Position numbers and translations under genes: made by a program. The notes beneath the pieces were generated by a model. That model searched no databases. It was not told the DNA's origin and saw nothing but the letters and a program-made list of their open reading frames with translations. Source: Paracoccus aestuariivivens (GTDB lineage Bacteria > Pseudomonadota > Alphaproteobacteria > Rhodobacterales > Rhodobacteraceae). Taken from it: 64,000 bases of DNA. The stretch spans positions 930,001 to 994,000 of the forward strand of contig NZ_WMIE01000001.1 in the NCBI RefSeq assembly GCF_009711225.1, given 5' to 3'. How positions within the stretch are numbered: position 1 is the stretch's first letter; every line of letters starts with the position of its first letter. Of the stretch, positions 53,407-63,352 are shown piece by piece.

Positions 53407-56400
53407 ATGTTCCTGACCCGTATCAGCATTGCCCAGCCGGTCTTTGCCACGATGGTGATGATCGCGATCTCTGTCTTCGGTCTGGCGGCTTGGCGCGTCC
53501 TGCCCATCGACCGTTTCCCTCCGGTGGATTTTCCTATCGTGGCGGTGATGACCCCTTGGTCGGGCGCGTCGCCGTCGGCAGTGGAAAGCGAGATCTCGGT
53601 TCCCATTGAAGACGCGCTTGGCACGCTTGCGGGCATTGACGAAGTGAGTTCGACCTCGTCACAGGGGCATTCCACGGTCGTTCTGCGTTTTACGCTGGAC
53701 ACCGATAGCGGACAGGCGGCCGAGGATGTGCGCGACCGGCTGTCCAGCGTACTTCCCGATCTGCCTGCCGATGCCGATCCTCCGCAGGTCGTGCGCTTCA
53801 ATCCGCTGGACGATCCGGTGTTGTCGCTGGCTTTGAGCAGCCCCTCGCAGCCCGCCGATGCGCTGACCCGACTGGCCGAAGATGTGATTCTGCCGGCAAT
53901 TACCGCAGTCAAGGGGGTGGGCAGCGCCGCCTTGGTGGGTGGGGCGGATCGACATGTGGAACTGCGTCTGGACCCTGATCGCCTGCAAGAGCATGGTCTG
54001 GGGGTCGCTGAAGTGATCGCGGCCGTACGGGCGGGCAATGCGCTGTCACAAGCGGGATCGCTGGTCGAAGGCGCGACGACGCGCTTGGTGCAACTGAACG
54101 CCGAAGCCCGCACGATCCGCGAACTGGAGGCGCTGGTCATCGCCAGACCCGGCGGTGCTCCCGTCTATCTGCGTGATGTTGCCACCGTGGTGGAGAGTAC
54201 GGCCGATCCGGAAAGTCTGGCTTTTCATGGAGGTAGCGCGGCACTGGCCGTCGATGTGACGCGGGTCGAGGGCGCGAATGTGGTCGCCGTAGCCGACGGG
54301 GTCGAAAAGGTCATTTCGGAGCTGGCGTCGGTCGGCCGGATCGGGGATGCGCAGATCAAGGTCATCACCAACTCCGCGACCGAGATCGAGGCCACCTATG
54401 CCACGCTTCTCTCGACATTGACCGAGGGCATGGCACTGGCAGTCGCCATTGTGTTTCTGTTCCTGAACTCATGGCGGTCAACCGTGATCACCGCGCTTAT
54501 CCTGCCGATTTCGTTCCTTGGCACGCTGGCGGTGATGGTCCTTCTGGGGTTCTCGCTGAACATGCTGTCGATGCTGGCGCTGACGCTGTCTGTCGGCATC
54601 CTGATCGACGACGCCATCGTGGTACGGGAAAACATCACGCGACATCTGCATATGGGCAGGGATCATGCCCGCGCAGCCGCCGAGGGGACGCAGGAAATCG
54701 GCATGGCCGTCGTGGCGACGACGCTCGCGCTTTGTGCCGTGTTCCTGCCGCTTGCTTTCATGGACGGAATCGTCGGTCGACTGTTCATGCAGTTCGGGGT
54801 GACCGTGGCGGTGGCGGTCCTGATCTCGCTGTTCATCAGCTTTACGCTCGACCCGATGTTGTCGAGCGTCTGGCATGATCCCGACAGTCGACTGGGGGCG
54901 CATCAGGGCTGGTTCGGAAGCTGCATCGCTCGGTTCGATCATGCATTCGATGTGCTGGCCCGGATCTACGAACGTCTGCTTTTGTGGAGCCTGACATGGC
55001 GCAAGACGACGATGGCGCTGGCCTTTGCTACCTTCGCGGGCAGTCTGGCGCTGATCCCGAGGATCGGTGTGGAGTTCCTGCCCGCGACCGATGAAAGCCG
55101 CATAACAGTCACGCTGGAAACCGCCACCGGATCGTCCAAGGATTATACGGCGCTGAAAGCCCAGCAGATCATTGCATTGCTGGAGGCACTACCGGAGGTC
55201 GCGGGGACCTACACCACGGTCGCCGCGGGAAATGACGGTGCGGATAACGAGGCAGCGATTACGGTGACGTTGGTCGATCCGGCTGACCGTGCTGCCTCGG
55301 CCGAGGAGATGACCTCGCGACTGCGCTATTTGCAGCAACAGGTGCCCGGCATTGTCGCGACCGTCTCGGCCTCGGGCGGATTCGGACCGGATGATGCGCC
55401 GATTACGCTGAATATCGCGGGCAAGGACGGTGCGGAAATCGCCCGCACCGCCAGAATGGTTGGCGATGTGGTCGCGGCCATACCGGGCACGGCGGATGTG
55501 CGTCTTTCCAGCACGGATGCGCAGCCTCTGGTCAACTTCACGCTGCTGCGCGATGCGGCCAGCGATCTGGGCGCCACGGCGGATATGTCGGGCGACGCGC
55601 TACGCGCGATGGTGAATGGCTCTGAAATCTCCGACTTGCGCCGACCTGATGGCACTGTCGATCCCATCGTGATCCGCCTGCCCAAGGCGCTGCGACAGAA
55701 TCCGGAAATGCTGATGGATCTTCCGGTCGCGCGGGGTGCAGGCGTTCCTGTCACGCTGCGCGAAATTGCCTTGCGCGAGGATGGCGTCGGTCCCACCCGT
55801 ATCGAGCGGTTGGATCGTAGCCGGGTGATCACGGTGACTGCCCAGTTGGACGGCAGGGTGCTGGGCGATGTGATGGCCGAGGTGCGGGCTACGCTTGATG
55901 GCATCGACCTGCCCGACGGTGTGAGCGTGGGCATGGGCGGCGATGCCGATCTGATGGGGGACACCATTGTCAGCATGACCGTCGCGCTGATCATGGCGGT
56001 GGTGTTTGTCTATCTGGTTCTGGCCAGTCAATTCGCCAGCTTCCTCCAACCGCTCGCGATCATGGCCTCATTGCCTCTGGCGCTGTCGGGAGTCGTGCTA
56101 GGGCTGCTGACCGCGGGTTCGACGCTTAACCTTTATTCGATGATCGGCGTGGTGACGCTGATGGGACTGGTCGTGAAGAACGCCATCCTGCTTGTCGACA
56201 ATGCCAACCAGTACCGACGCGCCGGGCTGGCGTTGCAACCGGCACTGTTGAAGGCGGGGGTCACACGCTTCCGGCCCATCATGATGACTACGCTTGCGAT
56301 GATCTTCGGCATGCTGCCGTTGGCCCTGGCCGTCCATCCGGGCAGCGAGCAAAGCGCCTCGATGGCGCAGGCGGTCATCGGAGGGTTGGTCAGTTCGACC

Positions 56401-56496
56401 CTGCTGACGCTGGTGGTCGTGCCGGTGGCGCTGGTCTGGACGGGTCGGTTTTCCGACCGGTCCCAAGGGTATCCCTACCGGACCGCTGCCCGATGA
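53407..56496 (+). CDS. RND-family efflux permease (HAE-1/AcrB-like)
   Basis: 1,029 residues, the usual size for a proton-driven tripartite pump. Twelve TM segments in two halves (TM1 after MFLTRISIAQPVFATMVMIA), each half followed by a large periplasmic domain. TM4 carries the proton-relay Asp pair in SVGILIDDAIVVRENI, and TM10 the VVKNAILLVDNANQ motif. Periplasmic text such as STSSQGHSTVVLRFTLDTDS matches AcrB-type porter domains. It exports drugs or envelope-damaging compounds. The next gene overlaps its frame end closely. Confidence 0.95.
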   Translation: MFLTRISIAQPVFATMVMIAISVFGLAAWRVLPIDRFPPVDFPIVAVMTPWSGASPSAVESEISVPIEDALGTLAGIDEVSSTSSQGHSTVVLRFTLDTDSGQAAEDVRDRLSSVLPDLPADADPPQVVRFNPLDDPVLSLALSSPSQPADALTRLAEDVILPAITAVKGVGSAALVGGADRHVELRLDPDRLQEHGLGVAEVIAAVRAGNALSQAGSLVEGATTRLVQLNAEARTIRELEALVIARPGGAPVYLRDVATVVESTADPESLAFHGGSAALAVDVTRVEGANVVAVADGVEKVISELASVGRIGDAQIKVITNSATEIEATYATLLSTLTEGMALAVAIVFLFLNSWRSTVITALILPISFLGTLAVMVLLGFSLNMLSMLALTLSVGILIDDAIVVRENITRHLHMGRDHARAAAEGTQEIGMAVVATTLALCAVFLPLAFMDGIVGRLFMQFGVTVAVAVLISLFISFTLDPMLSSVWHDPDSRLGAHQGWFGSCIARFDHAFDVLARIYERLLLWSLTWRKTTMALAFATFAGSLALIPRIGVEFLPATDESRITVTLETATGSSKDYTALKAQQIIALLEALPEVAGTYTTVAAGNDGADNEAAITVTLVDPADRAASAEEMTSRLRYLQQQVPGIVATVSASGGFGPDDAPITLNIAGKDGAEIARTARMVGDVVAAIPGTADVRLSSTDAQPLVNFTLLRDAASDLGATADMSGDALRAMVNGSEISDLRRPDGTVDPIVIRLPKALRQNPEMLMDLPVARGAGVPVTLREIALREDGVGPTRIERLDRSRVITVTAQLDGRVLGDVMAEVRATLDGIDLPDGVSVGMGGDADLMGDTIVSMTVALIMAVVFVYLVLASQFASFLQPLAIMASLPLALSGVVLGLLTAGSTLNLYSMIGVVTLMGLVVKNAILLVDNANQYRRAGLALQPALLKAGVTRFRPIMMTTLAMIFGMLPLALAVHPGSEQSASMAQAVIGGLVSSTLLTLVVVPVALVWTGRFSDRSQGYPYRTAAR

Positions 56497-56522
56497 ATTT
56501 CATGTCAACGAAAGGAAAGACG

Positions 56523-57284
56523 ATGAACCTTGCTCGCGTCCGCTTCTGCGGACTGGCCCTGATCTGCCTTACCGCCGCGACCGGTGCCGGTGCGCAGGAA
56601 AACCGGGGCCTCGGTCTTGGTCTTGGATACTTCTCGGGCGAACGTGCTTATGGCGATACCGATAACGTGCTTGTTCCACTGGTGGATTTCGAAACCGATT
56701 GGGTGCGGTTCCGTGGGCTGACGGCGGATCTGAAACTGCCGTTTATCTCGTCCGAGACGCTGAGCTTTGCCATCCGCGCCAATTATACCATCGGAGAGGG
56801 CTATGAGGCGGACGACACGCCTGTTTTGGCAGGCATGGACGAACGCAAGGGCGGGCTCTGGGCAGGTGCGGCCATGGACTGGCGTCCGGGCTTTGCCGAT
56901 TTCGCCTTTGAATGGCAATCCGACATATCGGGGGACAGCGACGGGCATCGTCTTCGGGTCGAGATGTCACGTCGTTTCAATCCGACCGGTTCGGAGCGTT
57001 TCGGCCTGACCCCGCGCATCACCGGGATCTGGATGGATGACAATGCGGCGGAATATTACTACGGCGTCAGGACGACCGAGGTGACCCCGACCCGCACCGC
57101 CTATACCGGTAGCTCGACCCTGAATGTCGAGTTGGGGGTGCAGGCAGATTATATGCTTTCCGAACGCCAGATCCTGATTTTCGATGCCGGAGTGACGCGG
57201 TTGGGCAGCGGCATCACCGATAGTCCGATCACCGTGGACAAGACGCTGACCTCGGTCGGAATGGGCTACGCCTACCGCTTTTAA
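56523..57284 (+). CDS. MipA/OmpV-family outer-membrane protein
   Basis: 253 residues from the ATG at 56523 (AAAGGAAAG upstream); an ATG at 56493 overlaps the RND stop. Signal peptide MNLARVRFCGLALICLTAAT, cleaved near GAGA-Q. Beta-barrel typical of MipA/OmpV (GLGLGYFSGERAYGDTDNVL, then VDFETDWVRFRGLTADLKL), ending in Phe (GYAYRF). Family members work as murein-scaffold proteins, as osmoporins, or take part in antibiotic or polymyxin response. Its position right after the RND gene suggests it belongs to the regulated efflux operon, perhaps in place of a TolC channel; this is inference. Confidence 0.88.
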   Translation: MNLARVRFCGLALICLTAATGAGAQENRGLGLGLGYFSGERAYGDTDNVLVPLVDFETDWVRFRGLTADLKLPFISSETLSFAIRANYTIGEGYEADDTPVLAGMDERKGGLWAGAAMDWRPGFADFAFEWQSDISGDSDGHRLRVEMSRRFNPTGSERFGLTPRITGIWMDDNAAEYYYGVRTTEVTPTRTAYTGSSTLNVELGVQADYMLSERQILIFDAGVTRLGSGITDSPITVDKTLTSVGMGYAYRF

Positions 57285-57396
57285 GCCAGTATTGGTCTTC
57301 CTTGTCTGGCGGCTCGATCCTAGGGATTATGCGGAATTGCGCGAACTGGCGTGGCGTTCCGGAGCGATCCGGACCGTCACCGGCGGCGCGACAGGC

Positions 57397-57438
57397 TGAA
57401 TGTTACCGGACGAAATTGGAACATGAGGGGAACATTCA
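57397..57438. promoter_or_regulatory. Inverted repeat TGAATGTT/AACATTCA before the helicase-nuclease gene
   Basis: TGAATGTT (57397-57404) and AACATTCA (57431-57438) are perfect 8-bp arms, 26 bp apart, with an extra GGAACAT copy at 57418-57424. It lies in the AT-richer leader of the large gene whose ATG is at 57506, and may be an operator. Confidence 0.4.
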
Positions 57439-57505
57439 TTTGTGGATTTGCCCGAGAGGCATTATTCACCGTCTAAACGATTCAAACAAATACCAGACAG
57501 ATTTA

Positions 57506-60500
57506 ATGCAAGAACACCAGACGCCCGAGATTTCCGATGACGTGATCGAGCTAGCCGGACCTGTTTTGTCCCTGATGGTGGTCCTGCGAAAGAAGATCAA
57601 TTTTGCGTCCTCGCAAAACGGAGTTTCGGTTCTGCGCGAGGTACGGATCGCGAATGGCGGGGGTGTAGCCGCCAGCGACGTGACCTTGCATCTGTCTGCC
57701 AGTCCCGCCGTCCTGCGCGAGCGGACCTGGAAGATCGACCGCATTGCACCGGGTGCCGAGGTGTCATTGACCGATCTGGATACGCCTCTGGATACGGCGA
57801 TCCTTGGAGGTCTGAACGAGGCCGAGTTCGGTCGGATCGACCTGCGTCTGGCCATTGGCGGCGAAACGGTCGCCGAAAGCAGCGAACGGATCGAATTGCT
57901 GGCCCGCGATGAATGGGGCGGCCTTTCCGAGATGGAGAACATCGTTGCCGCCTTCGTGTCTCCTAACCATCCACAGGTTGCGCGACTGCTGAAAGATGCG
58001 TCGCGCCTGTTGGAGGCGGCTGGCCATTCTGGCGCGATGGAGGGGTATCAATCGGACGATCCCCAGCGGGTCTGGATGATGGCCGGCGCGATCTGGTCGG
58101 CAGCGACCGGTCTGGGCCTGTCCTATGCCGTGCCGCCTGCGTCATTCGAGATTTGCGGCCAGAAAGTACGCGATCCCGAGCGGATCGTGGCGGAAGGCCT
58201 GGCGACCTGTCTGGACAGTTCGCTTCTGCTGGCGGCCGCCTTCGAGGCGGCGGGGCTGAACACGGCGATCCTGTTTTCGCAGGGGCATGCGTGGGTCGGG
58301 CTATGGCTGGTGAAGAACGACTTCGGACAGTTGCTTGAGCCGGACGTGGTTGCCGTGCGCAAGGCCTCGGTCCTGCGCGAATTCGTGCCGCTGGAATCGA
58401 CGCTGCTGACCCGTCGTCCTAGTGTCGGCTTCGAAGAGGCCGTGATGGCCGGTCGCGATCGTTTATCGGAAGCGCGTGAAACCGAGTTTCTGCAAGCGAT
58501 CGACATCAACCGCGCCCGCACCGCCCGCATCCGACCTTTGGCAAGTCACCGCGAGGCTGCCGAAGCCGATGCCGAGGCAGATGCCGCTGCCCCCGCAGCT
58601 TTGCCGCGCCCATTGGATCTGGGACTTTTGCCCGGCGATCTGGCCGAGGAAGCTCCGACCACAGCTTTGGGCCGGATCGAGCGCTGGCAGCGCAAGCTTC
58701 TGGATCTGTCTCTGTCCAACAAGCTGTTGAATTTCAAGGAAACCAAAACTAGCGTTCCGCTGCTTTGTCCGGATCTTCCCGCGCTCGAGGATGGTCTGGC
58801 CAAGGGCAAACTGTTCCGCCTGTTGGCGCTCAAAGATGAAAAAGCCGTCGCTGGACGCGACGTTCCCGCGGACGAAGCGCGTCGGATCGAAGCCGATCTG
58901 GCACGCGATGCGCTGGGAAAAGGGCAGATCGCCGTGCCTCTTGGCGGCGACGATATGTTTGCCCGCCTGACCGAATTGTTCCGTAAGTCACGCAGCGACG
59001 TGCAGGAAGGTGGCACGAACACCCTGTTCCTTGCCGCAGGTTTCCTGCGCTGGAAACGGAACGATGCCGATCAACGCCACTACCGCGCGCCGCTATTGTT
59101 GATGCCCGTGCGGCTCGAGCGGCGCTCGGCCCAGTCAGAGTTCCGGCTTGCCCTGATCGAGGATGAGGTCCGGATCAACTCGACCCTGCTCGAGATGCTC
59201 AAGCGTGATTTCGAGTTGCGTATCCCCGAGTTGGAAGACGAACTGCCCCGCGACGAGAGCGGTCTGGACCTGCCGCGCATTTTCGAGATTGTCCGCCATC
59301 GCCTACGCGACGTCGCGGGATTCGAAATGGTCGAGGATTGCGCGATTTCGACCTTCTCGTTCGCGAAATACCTGATGTGGAAAGATCTGGTCGATCGCGC
59401 GGACAGCCTGCGCGAAAGTCCCTTGGTTCGCCATCTGCTGGACAGCCCGACCGAAAGCTTCGCGGGCGGGCTTGCGCCTATGCCTCGCCCGTCCGAAATC
59501 GACCGGACCCATGCGCCGGCGGATCTGCTTGTGCCGATGCCTGCCGATAGTTCGCAGCTTGCCGCCGTGGTCGCCGCAGCCGAAGGGCGTGATTTCGTCC
59601 TGATCGGTCCACCCGGTACCGGAAAAAGCCAGACAATCACCAATATCATCGCCGACCAGTTGGGCAGGGGGCGTACGGTTCTGTTCGTTGCAGAAAAAGC
59701 CGCGGCACTGGACGTGGTGCAGCGCAGGCTCGAGCGTCAGGGCTTGGGCGCGGCCGTGCTTGAACTGCACTCGAACAAGGCCGACCGCAAGGTGGTGCTG
59801 GGCCAACTTGGCCGCTCGTGGGAACGTGCCAGCGGTGCCGAGGCGCGTGATTGGGTCCGCGTGACCGAGGATCTGCGCCTGTCCCGCGACCAGCTTAACG
59901 CTTATGTCGAAGCCCTGCATCGCCCGGGAACACAAGGTTTCAGCGTGTTTCAGGCGATTGGCAAGGTCGCCTCGGGCCAGCAAGCCTTTGATCTGGGTTT
60001 TCCAAACAAGGATTGCCACGACGCCGAAAGCTGGCAGCGTCTATGCCAACTGGCGCAGGAACTGGGCCAGCGCCGCGCTGTCGTCGCCGATCTTGACCCG
60101 ACCGGACCACTTGCCTTGGTCAGCGCGGGAGAATGGTCCTATGGCTGGCAAGACAGCTTCCTTGCCGCAGTGCAAACCCTGCGGGCCGCGCTGATTGAAC
60201 TTCGCGATGCCCGACAGGAATTGGCGAAAGGTCTGGGTTTTGCCGCTGCCGATGACTTGCTCGATATGCTGCCCGCCGCGCGTCTGGACCGCCCCTCGGT
60301 CGAGATTGCGGCGCTGGATGATTTGCAATCCTTGCGTGATGCGTCCCGTGATCTGGCGACCACGATCGAGTCGGCGCGGACCGCGCGAGAGGCGCTGTCG
60401 GCCAGCTACGCCGATGACACCATTGCCGCGATGCCGCTTGAATCGCTTGAACTGCAATGGCGCGAGGCGCAGACGAAATTCTGGCCGCTAAGTTCGCTCG

Positions 60501-63247
60501 CCCAGTCAAAGCTCCGCAAGCTTTTGCAGACCTATGCGGGGGCGGGGATCGCCGATCCCGCAACCGACATCGCGGGGTTGCGCCGCTTGGCACCGTTGCT
60601 GGAGGCGATCAAGGTTTCGCCCTTGTCCCGACTCGGTGCATATGCAGGCGAGAAAACCGATCTGTCGGCAATCACGGCCAGCCTAGACGAGGCCGATGCT
60701 TATTCGGCTTTGGAACGTAGCCTGAGCAAGGCCGGACTGGAGAATGACCAGATTGCCGGCTTGCGGATGGTGCTTGGCGCAGCGGATGGCGGGGTTTTGG
60801 CCCCGCATCTGCGCCGCCTGCAAGCCGCCCGCGTCGCGACCACCGCCGCAAAATCGGGCTTTGCGGCCGTTGGTGGGCAGGTTGATCGGGATGAGGCCGC
60901 ACTTTGTGCATTGCTTGACGGGATCGAGGCCGTGCGCGGGCGCTTCCCTGACTGGATGAAATGGCTGTCCTCGCGCCAGCGTGCCGAGACGGCGGGTCTC
61001 CAGCCTTTGGTTCTCGCGCTCGAGGCTGGCAATGCTCCTGACGATGTCGGCGCGGCATTCGAGCGGGCTTATACGTCGTGGTGGCTCAGACTGGCGCTGG
61101 ACGCTTCGCCCGAATTGCGCGGGTTTGCCCATTGGGAACATGACGCCCTGATCCAGCGCTTCCGCGCATTGGATCAGGCGATGACCGATCTGGCCGCGTC
61201 CGAAGTCATGCGTCGTCTTGGCAATGACTTGCCGCATCGCGACAGCGTGCCGCGCCGTTCCGAATTGGGCGTGCTGCGTCACCAGCTTGGTCTGCAACGC
61301 CCGACAGCGGCGATCCGCAGTCTGATCGCCGAGATGCCGACGACCTTCCCGAAGCTTGCGCCCTGCGTTTTGATGTCGCCGTTGTCCGTTGCGCAATATC
61401 TGCCCGCGGGGCAGGCGCAATTCGATCTGGTGATCTTTGACGAAGCCTCGCAGATCTCGACATGGGACGCGATCGGGGCCATCGCGCGTGGTCGTCAGGC
61501 GATTATCGTGGGCGACCCGAAACAGTTGCCGCCGACGAATTTCTTCGGTCGCAGCGACGAGGGTGAGGAAGCGGCGGCCGATACGCCGGAATACGAGCGC
61601 GACATGCCCTCGATCCTTGACGAGGTCGGGGCGGCGGGGATTCCGACGCATCGTCTGAACTGGCATTACCGCAGCCGCGACGAGGCGCTGATCGCCTTCT
61701 CGAACCACAATTACTATGGCGGCGGGCTGGTCACCTTCCCCTCGCCCGATGCGTCAGGGCAGGCTTTGCGGCTGCATCGGATTGACGGCGTCTATGGTCG
61801 GGGTGAAGGGCGAACCAACCGCGCCGAGGCAGATGCCATCGTGACGATGGTCCGTACCCGGTTGAAAGAGTGGTTGAAGCTTCCGGAAAAGGATCGTCTG
61901 ACGCTGGGGGTGATCGCTTTCAACAGCCAGCAGCAGGGCTTGATCCTGGATCTTCTGGATGCTGAACGACAGGCCGATCCGGCGCTGGAATGGTTCTTCT
62001 CGGATGATCGCGAGGAACCTGTGATCGTCAAGAACCTCGAGAACATTCAAGGCGATGAACGCGATGTGATGTTATTCTCGATCACCTTCGGTCCCGATCA
62101 GGCGGGCAAGCTGTCGATGAGTTTCGGCGCGGTCAACAACGATGGCGGTGAACGGCGGCTCAATGTTGCCGTCACGCGGGCAAGGGCCGAATTGCACGTA
62201 TTCAGTTCGATCAGCGCCGACCAGATTGACCTGACCCGCACCAAGGCCCGCGGCGTTCGCGATCTCAGGGCGTTTCTGGACTACGCCCAGCGAGGCGCGG
62301 TTGCTTTGGCGGGGCAGGATCTGGGTTCGCTTGGCGGTGTGGAATCCCCGTTCGAGGCTGCCGTCGCAGACGCGTTATCCGCCAAAGGCTGGGAGTTACA
62401 CAGCCAGATCGGCGTGTCGGGATTCCGGATTGATCTGGGTGTTCGCCATCCCGATCACGCGGGGGCGTGGTTGGCTGGAATCGAGTGCGACGGCGCGACC
62501 TATCATAGCGCCGCGACGGCGCGGGATCGCGACCGCGTCCGACAGGCGGTCCTTGAGGGCTTGGGTTGGAAAATCCTGCGGATCTGGTCAACCGATTGGT
62601 TCCGCAATCCCGCCGACACCGCAGCGCGTATCGACGCGGCCCTGCGAGAGGTGCTGGAAAATGACCGGAACCGGCGAAGTGCGTTGAACCGGATCGAGGC
62701 CCAGCCCAAGGCCGAGCCGGAACATCCGCCGGAAGCGGATCGGCCCGAGCAGTTCGCCTCGGCCCAGGTGGACGCATTCCGACCCGACGCCGAGCGATTC
62801 TTCGACAGCAGCTACGCGCCGGTGCTTGCCGGACTGATCGACGGAATTCTGGTGCGCGAAGGCCCGATGACCGCCACTGCTTTGTCACGACGCATCGCGC
62901 AGGAGCATGGCTGGCAGCGAACGGGCGGACGGATTCAGGCCCGTGTTTCCGAGTTGCAACATCTGCTCGATGTGACCGAGGAGGACGGTCAAAGTTTCCT
63001 GTGGGTGAAAGGGGCAGTGGCCGAGCGGGTTACTTTCCGCGGGCTTTCGGGGCGCAATCTGCGCGACGTTTCGCGGGTCGAAATCGCCTCGGTCGAGGAT
63101 CGGCATGCCGACCGGATTGCCCGCGCCGAAGATCCGGTGCTTGAACTCTCGCGGTTGCTGGGGGTCTCGCGATTGTCGCAGGACGCGCGCGATTATCTGC
63201 AGTCCTGTCGGGACTGGCGGGCCAACCGGATCGCCGTCGTCGACTAG
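57506..63247 (+). CDS. DUF4011-SF1 helicase-Vsr/MTES-type nuclease-DUF3320 protein, anti-phage candidate
   Basis: 1,913 residues from the ATG at 57506 (weak Shine-Dalgarno; frame open 200 bp upstream). Order: beta-sandwich (~15-140, ending LLARDEWGG); transglutaminase-like region with Cys235 in ATCLDSSLLLAAAFEAAGL and His261 in GHAWVGLWL; DUF4011 (~390-600, RWQRKLLDLSLSNKLLNFKE); split SF1 helicase with Walker A GPPGTGKS (701-708), DEASQ (from Asp1312), DPKQLPPTNF, NIQGDERDVMLFS and NVAVTRARAELHVF (~1550). Then a restriction-like nuclease (Glu1617, Asp1643, Glu1660-Cys-Asp1662) and DUF3320 (~1770-1850, WQRTGGRIQARVSELQ). A DUF4011-helicase-Vsr architecture has been reported as an anti-phage gene (hhe), from memory. 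No other defence gene is adjacent. Confidence 0.85.
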   Translation: MQEHQTPEISDDVIELAGPVLSLMVVLRKKINFASSQNGVSVLREVRIANGGGVAASDVTLHLSASPAVLRERTWKIDRIAPGAEVSLTDLDTPLDTAILGGLNEAEFGRIDLRLAIGGETVAESSERIELLARDEWGGLSEMENIVAAFVSPNHPQVARLLKDASRLLEAAGHSGAMEGYQSDDPQRVWMMAGAIWSAATGLGLSYAVPPASFEICGQKVRDPERIVAEGLATCLDSSLLLAAAFEAAGLNTAILFSQGHAWVGLWLVKNDFGQLLEPDVVAVRKASVLREFVPLESTLLTRRPSVGFEEAVMAGRDRLSEARETEFLQAIDINRARTARIRPLASHREAAEADAEADAAAPAALPRPLDLGLLPGDLAEEAPTTALGRIERWQRKLLDLSLSNKLLNFKETKTSVPLLCPDLPALEDGLAKGKLFRLLALKDEKAVAGRDVPADEARRIEADLARDALGKGQIAVPLGGDDMFARLTELFRKSRSDVQEGGTNTLFLAAGFLRWKRNDADQRHYRAPLLLMPVRLERRSAQSEFRLALIEDEVRINSTLLEMLKRDFELRIPELEDELPRDESGLDLPRIFEIVRHRLRDVAGFEMVEDCAISTFSFAKYLMWKDLVDRADSLRESPLVRHLLDSPTESFAGGLAPMPRPSEIDRTHAPADLLVPMPADSSQLAAVVAAAEGRDFVLIGPPGTGKSQTITNIIADQLGRGRTVLFVAEKAAALDVVQRRLERQGLGAAVLELHSNKADRKVVLGQLGRSWERASGAEARDWVRVTEDLRLSRDQLNAYVEALHRPGTQGFSVFQAIGKVASGQQAFDLGFPNKDCHDAESWQRLCQLAQELGQRRAVVADLDPTGPLALVSAGEWSYGWQDSFLAAVQTLRAALIELRDARQELAKGLGFAAADDLLDMLPAARLDRPSVEIAALDDLQSLRDASRDLATTIESARTAREALSASYADDTIAAMPLESLELQWREAQTKFWPLSSLAQSKLRKLLQTYAGAGIADPATDIAGLRRLAPLLEAIKVSPLSRLGAYAGEKTDLSAITASLDEADAYSALERSLSKAGLENDQIAGLRMVLGAADGGVLAPHLRRLQAARVATTAAKSGFAAVGGQVDRDEAALCALLDGIEAVRGRFPDWMKWLSSRQRAETAGLQPLVLALEAGNAPDDVGAAFERAYTSWWLRLALDASPELRGFAHWEHDALIQRFRALDQAMTDLAASEVMRRLGNDLPHRDSVPRRSELGVLRHQLGLQRPTAAIRSLIAEMPTTFPKLAPCVLMSPLSVAQYLPAGQAQFDLVIFDEASQISTWDAIGAIARGRQAIIVGDPKQLPPTNFFGRSDEGEEAAADTPEYERDMPSILDEVGAAGIPTHRLNWHYRSRDEALIAFSNHNYYGGGLVTFPSPDASGQALRLHRIDGVYGRGEGRTNRAEADAIVTMVRTRLKEWLKLPEKDRLTLGVIAFNSQQQGLILDLLDAERQADPALEWFFSDDREEPVIVKNLENIQGDERDVMLFSITFGPDQAGKLSMSFGAVNNDGGERRLNVAVTRARAELHVFSSISADQIDLTRTKARGVRDLRAFLDYAQRGAVALAGQDLGSLGGVESPFEAAVADALSAKGWELHSQIGVSGFRIDLGVRHPDHAGAWLAGIECDGATYHSAATARDRDRVRQAVLEGLGWKILRIWSTDWFRNPADTAARIDAALREVLENDRNRRSALNRIEAQPKAEPEHPPEADRPEQFASAQVDAFRPDAERFFDSSYAPVLAGLIDGILVREGPMTATALSRRIAQEHGWQRTGGRIQARVSELQHLLDVTEEDGQSFLWVKGAVAERVTFRGLSGRNLRDVSRVEIASVEDRHADRIARAEDPVLELSRLLGVSRLSQDARDYLQSCRDWRANRIAVVD

Positions 63248-63352
63248 GACTTGCCGTTTGTCGCGGGAATGATGCGAAAGGGGCTTCAAGCTGACGGCGT
63301 TCCGGTACAACCTGCGGCGGATTTTCGAGGTTCGCAGGAGCGTGGTTTAAGC

